DNA from: Sipunculus nudus
Lineage: Eukaryota; Annelida; Sipuncula; Golfingiida; Sipunculidae
Direction: 5' to 3'
Assembly: GCA_026874595.1 (NCBI GenBank)
Contig: CM049316.1
Span: forward strand, 76,119,676-76,183,675
DNA length: 64,000 nucleotides
This document shows, in pieces, positions 31,250 to 44,400 of this stretch. The notes beneath the pieces were generated by a model. The model did no database searches, was not told the origin of the DNA, and saw only the letters and a program-made list of their open reading frames with translations. Each line of letters starts with the position of its first letter. Position 1 is the first letter of the stretch. The translations under genes were made by a program, and so were the position numbers.

Positions 31250-33143
31250 TCGAAAACAGGTGAATAGAACTTGATTTCCTGGATCAAATATGCCGATATG
31301 TATTTTTAGGAACCAATATAACGTTTGATGTATTCACGTTTTGTCCTCAAATTTGACATACTACTTCTTACAAGTTCTGGTAGGACTTGAACACTGGTGA
31401 CCTTAAACAGGATCATCAAGGTCAAATAAGCCGAATTATATTTCATCGTCTTAAGGCTGTGTTGTGAACGTGATAACTTAAGAAGCATGCATATTGTCCC
31501 ATAATTCTCCGAATGGTAGCACCGAGTTCTTCGATGTGTTCTAATACGGGTGACCTTGACCCTGATCTTAAGTTCATATCTGCCCAATTCAAGGAATGTT
31601 AGGACCCACATGACTTTCGAAGAACTGAAGATTTATTTTTCAAATTCGACACACCTGTTGTTTCCTAGATGTTCATTGATGAGTTAAAAAAAAACTGGTT
31701 ACCCTGACCTGCTTTCTCAAGGGCAATTGCTGTCGACATTTAGAATATTTGTGCCTCGCATAACTGCATTTGTTCTTCTAATTACACACAGAGGTTGTTT
31801 CTATCACATCCTCAGAGAAGTTTGAAATCCAATGACCTTCACCTTAATCTTAAAGGTCACATCTGCAGGTTATTATGTTTTCCGAAACAACATAAACTTT
31901 GAGATTTTTTATACCACTCACATTTTAGGATGGCCCCGGGGGAGATCTATATATCTGATTCTGCGCTTGCAAAATACGTTCAATCTAGATTTAAAAAAAA
32001 AAAACTGTTTTTGTGTCCTGGGAAGGTAGTCTTCTTGTTACTGACACAGGCGGTATGTCATTATATCTCATGTTTTTGTGTATATTTAATGTTCAGAGCA
32101 CAGTCTTACATTACAAACGTTAATGTTGCATAATTTACTTCAGATGTCACCACTGGTGTGACAGTTGTAAGGAAGACACATGCCACTAGGTGGCGTATTA
32201 GGTAGTCGGGTCGGTTATTGCGAACTTTTTTTGTATTTTGTATTTTGACCATGCTCGGATAAAGACTAACACAGCCTCAGCCCGATACTAGAATACCAGG
32301 CCATACGATAATCTTATTTTAAGGCTCATTTTGAAATCCAGCATGAAGCAAGACTGGCCTTTCTCAGGTACAAAACTCAACAATTTCAGTACACCTCCTC
32401 ACACTAATCACTCATCGAATGGTTTACCTGGCTTGTATTTTTTTCATTTTAGTAAAATCAACTGTACCTATAAGTCATTAATAGTTTAGCAACAAATGCT
32501 TGGAAGAAATGGTTGATTTAGTAAACCTTGCCCGCTTAAGGACTCTATTACTAAAGATTATTTAGAAGACATTTTGCCGAAATTCGGTTTGATTGTCAAA
32601 TAGAAAATAAACTAGCATACTAACAGGTCTGGAAGGCCCTGCAAAAGGCCCATAGATTTTCAATGTGGATGAGTGATGCTTGAAACAATATAATAAAGGG
32701 CTGATCACATGCAGAGAAAAACTCAATAAAAGGATTTTAACATCTGAACCAAGAATGTGTGACAGTCGAATATGAAGGTGTAAGGGTGGAGTATCCAAAG
32801 CAACAAGGTATAATTATATCTGATGTATTAAACTGTAAGCCGGTCAGCATAAAAATCAGAAGAAAGTCATGTGAATTATACCTTTGACCTTGTGATGCAG
32901 ATATCAATATGGTTCTTCCTTTATTAGTCTTCTTTCCTTGTAAAGTAATACATATGTAAATCATTTTAAAGATGCGGGCCTTTAACCTTCACCTGTGACC
33001 TTTTCACCCCAAAAACCAAAAGGGTTCTTATAATAATGTTGGGCCATTAAAAAATCAAGTTGAAATGTATTGTCAACTAAAACTGGAGCTATCATTCGCT
33101 GTTACATGTATCTGTTTATTATGCGCCTGGCGTTCTGATTTCG
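31250..33143 (+). repeat. Dispersed repeat cluster with TGACCTTGA/TCAAGGTCA cores
   Basis: Diverged units of roughly 165-180 bp combine a CAAATTTGACAYAC-like segment with a GTGACCTTGACC-like core, in both orientations. Exact TCAAGGTCA stands at 31416 and its complement at 31551. No gene; short frames such as 31306-31611 are repeat-derived. Confidence 0.6.
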
Positions 33144-33911
33144 TGTTAGGCTCAAGCCCTAGGCGTTACTATGTGAACTGCACTTCCTGAACCCTGACTT
33201 GTAGTAATCACAGTACTCGATGTAGTTTAGAAATTTTGGGTCTTTTCTTGCGTATGGGCGCGCGCGTATTATTGTGTAGTCTAGAGGGTTCCAAAATGGA
33301 AGTTTCTGGGCTTTGGGCGAAAAAGGTATAAATAGGGGCTGTGTTAAGAGCCGGCCGAGAGAAAAATTCCAGCGGTCACGGAAGAGTGTGACTCTCTCGT
33401 CTGTGTTTTTTTGGGACCTTCCCGATAATTGCAGAACTTAGAGACCTTCAACGGATTTTATACAGACTTTATATACGGACTGTCTTCAGTTTGTTTTAGG
33501 AATTATTACCAGAACTTCACTTTTGGATTAAAACAAATTGTTTTTCACTTAAAATCGGACTATTCTCTGGGAAGATTTATTTGAACTATTTACGTGGATT
33601 ATTTGTGTTAAAGGAGTAATGTTGAACTGTGACCATGGTGGTATCCAGAAATCCAAGCCTAGGATCCGAACACTTTGGTGATGTACATTTGTATTTTGTT
33701 ATACTGTGTAATTGCATTGATTTAGTGTATTGTAATGTTTCGATTGTTCTAAGAATAAATTATAATTATTTGTTAACAAAAACCACTGACTTCGTTATTC
33801 ATTCCCCTAGACATTCCACGCTGCTGCCTAGTGTTGCAGAATCTGATTTCTCCGCAACAAAATTTGTGCTCGTCACGATTACGTGATCTGTTGTTATTAG
33901 GTTCCGAAACA
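33144..33911 (+). mobile_element. Solo-LTR-like element, copy 2
   Basis: TGTTAGGCTCAAGCCCTAGG at the start and GGTTCCGAAACA at the end match copy 1 at 5327-5956. It has TATAAATA at 33327, TTCCAGCGGTCACGGAAGAG, and AATAAA at 33754. It interrupts the TGACCTTGA repeat cluster, so it inserted later. Confidence 0.6.
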
Positions 33912-34830
33912 CCTCAAACAAATTTTTCGACTGATGGTTCCTGTGACCTTGACCTCTGTAACTGTGACCCCAAAATTGAAAGAGATTTTCTCCTAATGTC
34001 AAGTTAGCTAAAGGGTAGGATGAAACGTTTCGTTAAAATGCATCCATAAACTAAAGTTGTGGATCCTTTGACCTTGACCTTTGAAATCATGACCCCAAAT
34101 CAATAGTTTTCTTCTTCTAGTAGTTGGTCAAATACAAGTCAAATTTGAAATCCTTATGTCCACTCTTCAGTTATCAACCGCAAACGAATTTATGGACAGG
34201 TGGCTCCTGTGACCATGACCTTACAACCCCTTAATCGATAGAGATCTTCTCTTATTGTCAGATGAACTATACAGCAAGGTGGAAGTTTTAGGATGAAAAA
34301 GTTTCGCTTAAAATTCTGAGCAAACTTCATAAAGATATTGGTCCTGTGACATTCACCTTAGACCCCAAGACCCCGAAATCAAAAGCGTTCTTGCTTTAAT
34401 GGTGGGCCACATATACGTCAAGTCTGAAATCCAAATGTTTTTTTCAAACTGAAATTATCATCCGAAAACGAATTTGTGGACAGCTGTCTCCTGCAAACTT
34501 GATCTTAGACCTGGTCACTCCAAAATCGATCGGGATCTTCCCTTATTGGTAAATATGTGCAAGATGTAAGATTTGTAATGAAAGGTATGGCTTAAAATTC
34601 AACCACAAACATTGTAAAATTGTGTTTCGTGTGACCTTGACCTTAGACCCCATGACCCCGAAATCAAAAGCGTTCTTGCTTTGGTGGTAGGCCACATATA
34701 AGTCAAATTTTAAATGCACATGAACAGCCGAGATGGAGTTTTCATCTGGACAGACAGACGGACAGGGTGATTATCATAGGACACCCGCATATTCAAGCGG
34801 GGCCATAATGGTACCCTTTCTAGAGCATTG
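33912..34830 (+). repeat. TGACCTTGACCT repeat cluster, continued
   Basis: Four to five units of about 180 bp carry CTGTGACCTTGACCT-type cores (exact TGACCTTGA at 33944, 34069 and 34632) alternating with AAATCAAAAGCGTTCTTGCT and GGCCACATATAAGTCAAAT. The cluster closes with GACAGACGGACAGGGTGATT and GCGGGGCCATAATG, which I recall as the tail of a molluscan dispersed repeat. Confidence 0.7.
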
Positions 34831-36520
34831 GTATTTGTATATGATACAATTCTTTACCAAAAAGTCTGCTCATCTAAGAGTGGAAACATTGTAGACGTCA
34901 AGCTATAAAGCAAATTTTAGATTCATTTGAAGCCAGCCCCTGTGGGGCGGGCAGCCCCCTTTTTCAGGACAACGGACACTGATTTTGCAAATATAGTCTG
35001 CTTCCGGTAAGCATTATATCAGTTAAATGTTCGTATGATATAAGCACACTGCATGACTATTAGACCGAAGCTCAATTTACCTTTTTTTCAGATGGAACAT
35101 GTATTTATGTATTCTTTTATCAATAGCAGTGCCCACAAAATGCCGGAATTCACGGAGTTTCTATTGTGCCCAGCTTTCAGTGAAGCTACATATTCATTCT
35201 GAATTCAGGAGCGAGGATATTGACGTATCTCTTACAGACAACAGTCATAGGTCATGACCTCTCGCTTTGGTCGGGGGCGCAGCTGGACCTTAGTTCAAAA
35301 ACGTTAATTATGCATCTGAATGGTGACTTATGCGGTCAGTTATTGCTCGAAATGATTAGCTCACATGTTTATACACGGACCATCACCGTCACGGGTCATT
35401 ATTAACCCTTTGGATCTTCGCGCTCTTTATTCCATGACCTCTATATCAACGAATTCCCGATCCTGTATCATTTTATTTATTTATTTATTTATTTATTTAT
35501 CATACTTGCTTACGCTCCCAGAAGATGTTAAACAAAACTTGAACGAGATGTCAGAAATAAATTTATTCATATAACATATATGTAAGATCAAATATTATAT
35601 AAAAAATACCATCTTTCATGGTTGATTAAATCCCATATTTGGATCACCGAAATACCGCAGCCGGACCTCCTAGACCCGACCCACTCTAGAGCGGACGACC
35701 CGCTATAGCGGAGAAATCGTCCGGTCCCGGGACTGTACGCCCAAGAGGGGTTTCACTGCACACACACACACATATATTTACTCAATACATGCTAAAACAC
35801 GATGTTTTAAAATTTATCTTTTTTTTGTTTCAATATGCCTAAATATAACCCGTTTATAGTTGTACCAATTGAAAAATTCCCGTGACTGTTCTCTGGGAAG
35901 TTGTTGATGGTCCAACGAGTTCATCTAGTGTTACGGTCAGGGAAGCGCAACGACTGAGTCGGAGGTTATATCGTGACCAGGCCGTCGTTTTCGTTTTTGT
36001 TCATCCGTGACCCACTAGATTAAACTAGTTATTATTTGCGGGAATCCCCCTGATTGACTTTGATTATAATTCCACCAAGTTTACAAACATTTTGAGAGTA
36101 AAATAAAAATCTTTTTAGAGAACGTATAATTGAGCATTTGCTGGATTCAGTTGCAGCTTACACAACAGTTTATCACCTATCGGCATTGTTTTGGCATGAT
36201 TATATGGTGATGTTGACCAGCCATTATCATTCAGTGATCACCAGCTCTACCTCTACCTAGGGTTCCTTATTAAGGGGGATACACACATGACCAAAAACAG
36301 GTCTGCCATGTTATATTTTATAATTATGAATAACTGTCACACCAAATCAGGACACATGATAGCATAATCTGCTTTTTTTGTGCTCTGTGAGAAAACTATG
36401 GCCAGAAGTTGACAATACCCAACTGCCGGCTGTGAAAAACTACCTGTTACTTCAATTACTAGCTACCTTTGTGACATTTCTTGTATAAAAATATCCATAT
36501 AGTTATCATAACTAATCGAG
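34831..36520. other. No gene recognised
   Basis: Contains a (TTTA)n tract at 35472-35500 and a short (CA)n at 35759-35772. Nothing else supported. Confidence 0.55.
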
Positions 36521-36524
36521 GCAC

Positions 36525-36690
36525 CCTCCGTGGCTCAGGCGGTGGCGTTCGGTTGTGTCTGGATTTGGAGGAAAGCGGAGAACCCCGAAAAAAACCAGTG
36601 GCCCGTCCAGGGCCACTACAACCTACTTCCTAACTCCTATCGAAAAAATTGACCGTAATTGATAAAAAAACCTTAATCCATGGTCTATTT
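36525..36690 (+). mobile_element. SINE-like fragment
   Basis: A TGGCTCAGGCGGT A-box-like start, then GGAGGAAAGCGGAGAACCCC and AACCAGTGGCCCGTCCAGGG. This is the same core as in the element at 54080-54400 on the other strand. Confidence 0.5.
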
Positions 36691-37199
36691 AGTTATCTCA
36701 GATTAGCTGATACAGGTGATTTACATGTTAAATTGAGAAGGTAAGAAAGTTGGCGCCCTGTAGTCTACAACCTGTCTGTAGCTGTTTATGGAGGAATCTC
36801 CGCGGAGATAAAACTAATAATGGAAATAAGGTATAATGATGTATCATATATTATCATATATTAAAGATGCAGATCTAATAGGAGTTATGTATAATCTCAT
36901 AGGGAATGACATTTTCTGGAGTCTAGTTCCCCCCCCCTTCAAGTGACAAGTCTCTATGTTAAGTTTATAAATGTATTAATAATACAATTTATGTTAATAC
37001 TTTGATCTTCTTAAATGTTTTTCTTCCTCTACTTTAATAATCCACAGGGAAGGGAAGTAAGGTCTGCGCATAAAAAATAATACTTTGAGTGTTGACACAT
37101 GCTTGGACGTACTTTGTTCCAAATTTTACACAACAAATCTGCAATAAAGCAAACTCATAAACTTCGTCTTTATTTACAATTTGTTAGTCCCATTGAGAA

Positions 37200-37950
37200 A
37201 GACCCACGTACATTATTGCATGATACACTGCACGTATCAATGCTTTTTATTTTCCAAATTGAGCGATGACAGTAGCTCACTGGCCTCACTTCGCACGCGT
37301 GAGCCAGGCAGCGTCGTCGATCGAGTTATTTACATATCAGTGGCAATAACACGTCATTTGCCTGGGTGATTATTTGCAACTGATACACGATACTGTACAA
37401 AGATAACCCAGGGCTAAAGACCTTTCAGGTGAGTATGGGTAGTTATAAAAGTTGGAGTTCTGATGTCAGAAGCCAGACGTCAAGGATATTTATCATATGG
37501 TCCTTACCTAGCTCAATGTTTCAATCCAGGGCTTGAGTTATGGACTGAATCGCAATGAAAGGTGTCAATTTTCCTTAAATTTTATTTTCATGCATTTCTA
37601 CATTAGACTGTGATATGTTGTATTATATTATTATATGATAAATTTTTATATATTATATTTTTAATTTTTTTTGTAAAAGAAAATAGTATATTTTATTTTA
37701 TTTTCTTTTTTGTTTTGTTTTCAATTTACAGGTATTATACGTTCTAGAAATTAAAAGATTTAACTATGTCTAATTAAATCACTCGTACATGTAATATATA
37801 TTGTCAAATATAGTAAATCTTAACATATATCTGTGAATGTGTCAATCATTGTAATGTTAATTATATAAATATTAAAAATGTATGTAAATTATTCTTAGTT
37901 AAACTTGCAATGCCTTTCAGTTAGTTTATGCTTTCTATTTGGCTTAAAAC
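37200..37950 (+). repeat. Segment duplication, copy 1 of 3
   Basis: Shared landmarks are GTGAGCCAGGCAGCGTCGTC, ATATCAGTGGC, TTTGCCTGGGTGATTATT, CAGGTGAGTA, TTGGAGTTCTGATGTCAGA, then GGTCCTTACCTAGCTCAA. The tail ACAGGTATTATACGTTCTAG is also found in copy 2. Short open frames inside are not consistent between copies. Confidence 0.7.
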
Positions 37951-38349
37951 TGAAGACGTTACACTCTAATAATCAAATCTCATTTTCGGTTGACTTTCGA
38001 GTGGCTTCTGAAATAAAAATTCTGCTTTAAATATCATATTCGAAAGTAAAAGAAGTAACGTTACGTTAAACATCAGAATTGAAACAAACATTGTTATATG
38101 TTTATCTTCAAACGTGTTTGGAACAAAAGGTGTCGGCTTCCGACTTATGACTCCTCAGTTTTCTCTATATCGGAGGCGTCTTGTTCCTGTTCCAGGTAGT
38201 TCTTGCAGGTTAATCACAAGATCAGTCGTGAGTACGCATAATGTTTTATTTAACCTGTTCGTACATTTGCTTCAAACGGGATATTATGGCGTTTGTATGA
38301 TAATCAAATGATAAAGAATACTTAGTGTTTGCAAGTAGTTTGAACAAAC

Positions 38350-38589
38350 TCATCCCAAACAAGTCACTGTAAGTAGGACAATGGGTGTGATAGTCGTACA
38401 GTGTGAAAGAGTGTTGGTAAGTGCTTCATGGGAAAATTTAACAAAATTGCCGCCCGCGTGGGTAACAATCATGTTATATTGATTATTGGCAGCTTCTTTT
38501 ATCACAGCTGACTTTAAGATATCTGAGCAAGGAACAACTGGAGGGTGAAGAACTGGTGGTGGTTTCTGACGACAATATTTGGCAGCCAT
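38350..38589 (-). CDS. Small open frame, 79 codons, unknown
   Basis: ATG in the context AATATGGCTGCC, continuing MAAKYCRQKPPPVLHPPVVP, then ILKSAVIKEAANNQ. It is slightly richer in GC than its flanks. I recognise no family, and no splice site is compelling. It could be the first exon of an unknown gene or chance. Confidence 0.2.
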   Translation of the reverse strand: MAAKYCRQKPPPVLHPPVVPCSDILKSAVIKEAANNQYNMIVTHAGGNFVKFSHEALTNTLSHCTTITPIVLLTVTCLG

Positions 38590-38759
38590 ATTGGCCGTTT
38601 AAATACAAAAAAAATATATATGATCGTAAATTGTTTATGTAAAATGTGATAAATTATCCTTTGGGTTTCAGTTATGACCTTAGGTTGCTGGAATATTACT
38701 GGTAGGCTTAACATCAGATATAATAATCAATAACAAATTTACGACCAAATGTGTGCAGC

Positions 38760-39560
38760 AGACAGACTAGTATATCAAATTATTAAAAGACACACTTGGT
38801 CAGAATAAAATACGATAAGGTACAATAATCATAAAAACCTCATCCTCTCTAATTAGGTAACGATTTACGGGTTGTTGGATGGTTCGACATGGATAAATGG
38901 TAAAAAGCTGATCTTAGTGTCCGCTTTATTTTAATTTTTTAAACGGCTTAAATTTCAATATTTTTGTATAAAAAAACGTTAAATGTACCTTATTACGTCA
39001 CATCCTAAGCCTAGATTTTACATTAATGAACTTGAAGCACGTCATAGTCACTTAGAGAATTTACTTGGTACGATTCCACAACAATTGTCTTCAAGAATTT
39101 ACATTCAATTTGAATTTAAATTTGAATAAAAAAATATAAAAATACATAAATGTTCAAAGGTTTCTTCTTTTAATCTTTAAAAGTAAATAAAGTTAATTAA
39201 AATCAGTTTTTTTTATATGAATATATTTGAAATATCCTTTTTTTCTCTTTTAGACCCTACTGACATTCTTCTAAAATGTAATTAAATCAACCAAATTGAC
39301 TAAAAATTAACTAAATTATCAACTGTTTTATCTAATTAAAGTGTTAATTTTAAATTGATTTTTTTAATTAGATATATCTGGAGTCATATAATTGCCAAAA
39401 GCCTTTGTCTTCAGGTAATTCAAAGAGTAGAAAAGAACATGTATATATATTTATTCAGTAGATAGAAAAGGTTATTTCTGTTAATTTTATAAGTAATAAT
39501 TGTGTTTTTTTAACTATATTCATTTATTTGTTTATTTATTTACTATTTAGTCTTATCGTT
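38760..39560. other. No gene recognised
   Basis: Very AT-rich DNA without supported features. Confidence 0.55.
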
Positions 39561-39599
39561 TATTATTATTTTTCACGTGACCATGTATTATGTATTCCT

Positions 39600-39652
39600 T
39601 ATGTATATATGTTGGATCTGTGGGCCTGAGGCCTTCATTTTCCAGAATAAAG

Positions 39653-39702
<50 letters not shown>

Positions 39703-39708
39703 TATTAG
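39600..39708 (+). mobile_element. 3' end of a LINE with (TTA)n tail
   Basis: GGGCCTGAGGCCTTCATTTT followed by CCAGAATAAAGATTTATTA and (TTA)n to 39708. The same CCAGAATAAAGA ending occurs at 53840. The upstream body is not recognisable. Confidence 0.45.
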
Positions 39709-40329
39709 GAAGTGAATCAGGCTAATTTATAACAAAATAGTTTATGGATATGTTCATGAAATTTAACTGAGTTATTTGGACTAAAATATCGAAGTATTAT
39801 GTGAACAAATTTTGTATTTAAAAAAAGCAGTATTTACACTTAAGATGTGAATATTCATGCAACAACAAGGATAGGGATGCGAGACCCGGTATAAGAATGA
39901 GTTGTTAGGGTTCATTAGCTCAGCACATGAAGAGCGTGAACCAGGGGGTAAACAACGTAAGAACTTTAAAAATAACTATATATTTATTCTTTACTTTGCC
40001 TTTGAGTCTAAAAGACTTCATGAAGATAGCCTAATATATGACACTCTACGTTTTTACATTCGGGGTTCACAAAGTAATTTCAAATATCAATTACCAGGTT
40101 CAAACCTTAAACATGTTATGATCACCTCTAACAGAAAATGCCTGCAATAATTTATCTATGCACATATTTTCTCTAAAATTTACAGAAAAAATATGAAAAA
40201 TGTTAATTATAGAAATAATTTTCGAGTAACAACTTGAAATACTTTTTAGATAATTCGCACTTTAATTTGAAAAACCACAAATGTACGAGTGCACACTTGT
40301 TTTAGCTTCCATCTTTCTTTCAGTCCGTC

Positions 40330-40457
40330 CGTAAAAATAATGTAAATAACGTAAAAGTAGCAGGCTGGTAGCACTTTAATCGCGATAACATTACTTTTAT
40401 ATCAGTGGCCACAACACATTATCTGTCTGGGCGATTATTCAAGGGTATATGGTGATA

Positions 40458-40519
<62 letters not shown>

Positions 40520-41030
40520 TGATAACAGGCTCTACACAAGTGCTGTCTAGGGCTTAGTTTCTCTCACCTGATTATGATTGGTTAAAAAGAAGTCGGAAGC
40601 CCGAAGTCAAGTATATTTTGAAGAGAAATCTTCTGAATTTTTCTGACCATTTCTATGATTGGGTAGACAATCATTAACTGTTATAGGTATGGTCCTTCCA
40701 TGGCTCAAAGTTCCAAGCCAGGGCATGATATTGATTTATGCAATTAGTCGCTAGCAAAGGTGACAATTTTCTCTATCTCTGAATTTATATTTCCTACATG
40801 TTTAATTTGAATCGTATTATAGTATTGAATTAAATTACTTTGTATAATTTTTTTAAAGTTTTGTGCGGAGTGGACGTTTTCTAATTTTCTAATATATTGT
40901 ATAAATGAAATATTAAATTTTATTTTATGTTATTACTTTTATTTAATAAAGGATATGTTCTAGCATTGATTTAATTATGACTTATTAAATCGCTAATATA
41001 TTACATAGAGTGTGATAATTGCTATTATTC
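40330..41030 (+). repeat. Segment duplication, copy 2 of 3
   Basis: ATATCAGTGGCCACAACAC, TCTGGGCGATTATTCAAGGG, GAAGTCGGAAGCCCGAAGTC, GGTCCTTCCATGGCTCAAAG and GGATATGTTCTAGCATTGA follow the order of copy 1. A (TA)n array at 40458-40517 is inserted in it. Confidence 0.7.
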
Positions 41031-41149
41031 TTAAGTATAATATACTTTAATGATTTATTTTTACGTGTTTTAAATCATTTTTATTATGAATGTGATGTAT
41101 AATTTTGGATGGTTTTAGGTATAACAGTTACATTTTGTACAGTATCTGA

Positions 41150-41640
41150 TGGGATTTTACGTTAGAATATTCTAGGTCAAATGAATACAATTCATTGTCG
41201 GTGATGAAAAGAATGTTTTGGCCCTAAGTTCAAAGAGTATTGGTCACCATGAAGGTTTCCATTGCGATTTTCCAAGGTCACCCTAGACATTATGTTAGAA
41301 CTTACAGTTGGGTAATGGATACAATTTGTGACTTCTAGTCAGTAGCTAATGAAGGTAAGAATGATTTAATTTTAATTTTTCAAGGAGGTTTGCCAAGGAT
41401 CTGCATGATTCTTGTATTAAGGGAGTCTGGACCAAATGGGCGCAATTCATCAATTCATACAACGTCTGATTTTATTTTGATGGTGAAAATCATGTTTTGG
41501 CCAGTATGCCGCAAACTATCGGTGACTATGACCTAATTATTGTGAAGATTTTGATGCATCTTGCTTTGCATAATGACCATAATGTTCCAACAGTTGCTAA
41601 AGATTATGGCGCCATTGGTATTTTGATAACTTTTACGCAT
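41150..41640 (+). repeat. Two diverged repeat units
   Basis: GATGAAAAGAATGTTTTGGC (about 41200) and GATGGTGAAAATCATGTTTT (about 41480) begin two related stretches about 280 bp apart, with a CCAAGGTCA in the first. Probably another dispersed repeat. Confidence 0.4.
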
Positions 41641-42540
41641 GTTTGAGAAGAGATCGATTGTATCAGTTGCTCATCTGGTGTTTCGTCCAGTCTTTTTTAA
41701 AACCTGTTATTATTTTCTTTATCATGTTTCCTTTTATCATTGATAATAAACTGTGTAACCATCTTGTTATTTTGTATTTTCATACATATTTTACCTGTCA
41801 GCAACATTGCAGCAAATGTGCATGTTTCTTTACTTCAGAAAATTGGATGTGGTACAGAACAAAAATAAAATATTGCTGGACTGAGAAACGTATAACTTAA
41901 TACTCACAAATTTTTTTTTTTCTGTGGAAACCTCATGCGGGCATATTAGGTATCGTACCGAAAGCATTGTATTATGATCACTACTGCTGAATCTTGTCAA
42001 TTTTGCACGTAATTGCCCAATGTCTATCTCTGTATTGGAATTTAGGTCTATATGACATAATGTGCATGAGTAACCGGCTTATGTCTAAAGCTCTTAAGAG
42101 AAATCATACCGAACAGATACATGCATCTGGTATAATAGTCACACCAAACACCTAAGTCGGCCTCATTGGACAAGTATTAAATGTTTCATCGCCAGGAAGT
42201 CTCGAAATTAAATACATTACGGTACTACATTTCTTCAAATACATCCATGTTAGTTCAGATCGTCTTTACATGTTAAAGATGTTATTTCTGAACAATCTGG
42301 AGATGAATTCCCTTTTTTTAGTATTTTTCTTTTTTTTTTAAATAATGATATTTATATTCATCATAATATATCAACGTATTGCACTGGTACATGGTAAAAC
42401 CCCCCAAAAGCCCATTGGAAAACAGAAAATACATCAGCCAATAAAAAATCCACCCTCAAAATTCTGTTAATATTCAAATTAATCATTTTTAAGTCTATCC
42501 CCATCCCCCCAAATTAACAGAAAAAAAAAACCGACTTCTC
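41641..42540. other. No gene recognised
   Basis: AT-rich DNA. One 85-codon frame (41643-41900) has no splice or promoter support. Confidence 0.55.
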
Positions 42541-42542
42541 AT

Positions 42543-42752
42543 GTGGATACTTATATGAACAATTTAGGCATATTGGTTGGAGTATTCTAATTAGGAAGAT
42601 GGCAAAATATGCATTTTTGAGGTACGACATGTTTAAAACTATTCCCGTGTGAACCTGAAACATGTCTTATCGCCAAATACATATTCTGCCATCTTCCTGA
42701 ATAGATTACTTTAACCAACATACCTAAAGTGTCCATATAAGTATATCCCTTT
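42543..42752. repeat. Long imperfect palindrome (92-bp arms)
   Basis: The left arm 42543-42634 and right arm 42657-42752 are about 80 percent complementary. Landmarks such as ACTTATAT, TTTAGG, TTGGTT and GGAAGATGGCA, and an inner GACATGTTT/AAACATGTC pair, surround a loop of about 22 nt. It could be a hairpin MITE or a transcribed hairpin. Confidence 0.8.
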
Positions 42753-42759
42753 GCCTGCC

Positions 42760-44120
42760 TACATATAAATGTATACATATGTAACAGGAAGATATTACAT
42801 TTTTTCTGAACTAATGTTATTCTATTGACAATATATAAGCCCTTTTTAGGAGCATATGGTCCTGGGTCTAACACTATGTTTTTTAAGAAGAATATATAAT
42901 CTTATTGACGTTCTCTTAAAGTTGAACAATTTGTCTACGTAAATATGAAAGTCTATTCCCCGAGTCAATTTGCCTGCATACACTTTCTTTTCTTTTCACT
43001 AAAACCAGAGCAAAGCACTTAAAACAATCTGTTCCTGGTATACCTCTCCTTGTGCATTGTTTGAAAGGTACAATAGAATGATTTAGGAACAAATCAAAAC
43101 CCATGGTAATCCGTGCATCTTTCCAATTATTCTAATTGACAGGTTCTGAAAGTAATGTTAACTTTTTTTATTTTTTCCATATTATCTGTTGTCATTACAG
43201 GGACTGCTTCAAAATATTTTAACGCGTAGGATTACGTGACTTCTCAGAATTTCTTTAAAAAAACTGAGCATTTTTTATTTATTTATTTTACTTGGATCCA
43301 TATAAATATTCAATTAAACTTTTATGTTTAAACATACTATTTCGATATGATAATTGAAATTATAATTTCAATATATCTTGTATAATCAGGTACGGTTCTT
43401 TTACTTAGTATGGCTACATGATAATATAATTATTTTCCCCTACTCTCGGAAAAAAAGTAGTACCACCCTGTACCCATACCCTGAGAAATTACCTGTTTAT
43501 GCAAACTACACGGTGAGTACTGCTCTATGCCCCTGGATCCATTCAGCTGTCTAAGGATATAGCATATTTTTAGGTTCAAGGTGATAACATAAGAAACATT
43601 ATGACGAATTTTGTTAGTGCAGCTACTAGGGTTGTATGTAGATAGTTGCGGGAGAATATAAATAAGTTTAGGCCCTGTTACCAAAGCCCTGCCTGCCTCA
43701 CCTGTTACAAATCAACGACCACGCGTGCGTTCCTCGGTTAGATGAGACCAAAGCACGAATGAGAGGTCACATATCTACAATGGTTATCACATACGCAATA
43801 ATGCAGATTAATTAGGAGAAAATTAGTCTTTGATCTGATAGGAAATAAAGGTTGTGGACTCTATGGGGGGGGGGGGGGGTTGTTAAGCTAATCCACCTCA
43901 AAGGAATCCACCCATTAAAATTTACAATGTAATTAATAATACATCAATGTTAATATTTTGAGTTTTTATGTCCAAAATTCATGGACAAAGAACGGGCATG
44001 TTATATACCTTATTTGTACCGAAATCTGTTTGTAAAAATATATCCAGACTGTGGACACACAAACTCGTGGACGTACTTGGTACCAATGTATATACATAAT
44101 GTTTATCATTAAGCAACCTG
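42760..44120. other. No gene recognised
   Basis: AT-rich DNA with a poly-G run at 43866-43880. Minus-strand frames at 42916-43104 and 43430-43684 lack support. Confidence 0.55.
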
Positions 44121-44129
44121 TTGAACTTT

Positions 44130-44400
44130 CCCTTATCCCGCTTGCCGCATTGTGCACACATGAGCCAGGCAGCGTCGTTGACCCAGTTATTTTATATCAG
44201 TGACTCCTGCAAGCTATTTGCCTGGGCGATTTTTCGAGGGTTACATATGCTGATAACGGTTTGTGTACACATGATATCTAGGTCTCAAGGTACCTAAGGT
44301 GAGTACTGTTGGTTAAAAATGTTGGAGTACAGATGTCGGATGCCTTGAGGTTAAAGATCTTTTGCAGAGAAAACTAAGCATGTCCATCCCCAGGGCTGTG
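44130..44400 (+). repeat. Segment duplication, copy 3 of 3
   Basis: ATGAGCCAGGCAGCGTCGTT, TATATCAGTGACTC, TTTGCCTGGGCGATTTTTCG, ATATGCTGATAACGG, AAGGTGAGTACTG and TTGGAGTACAGATGTCGGA match copies 1 and 2 in order. Shorter than the others. Confidence 0.7.
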
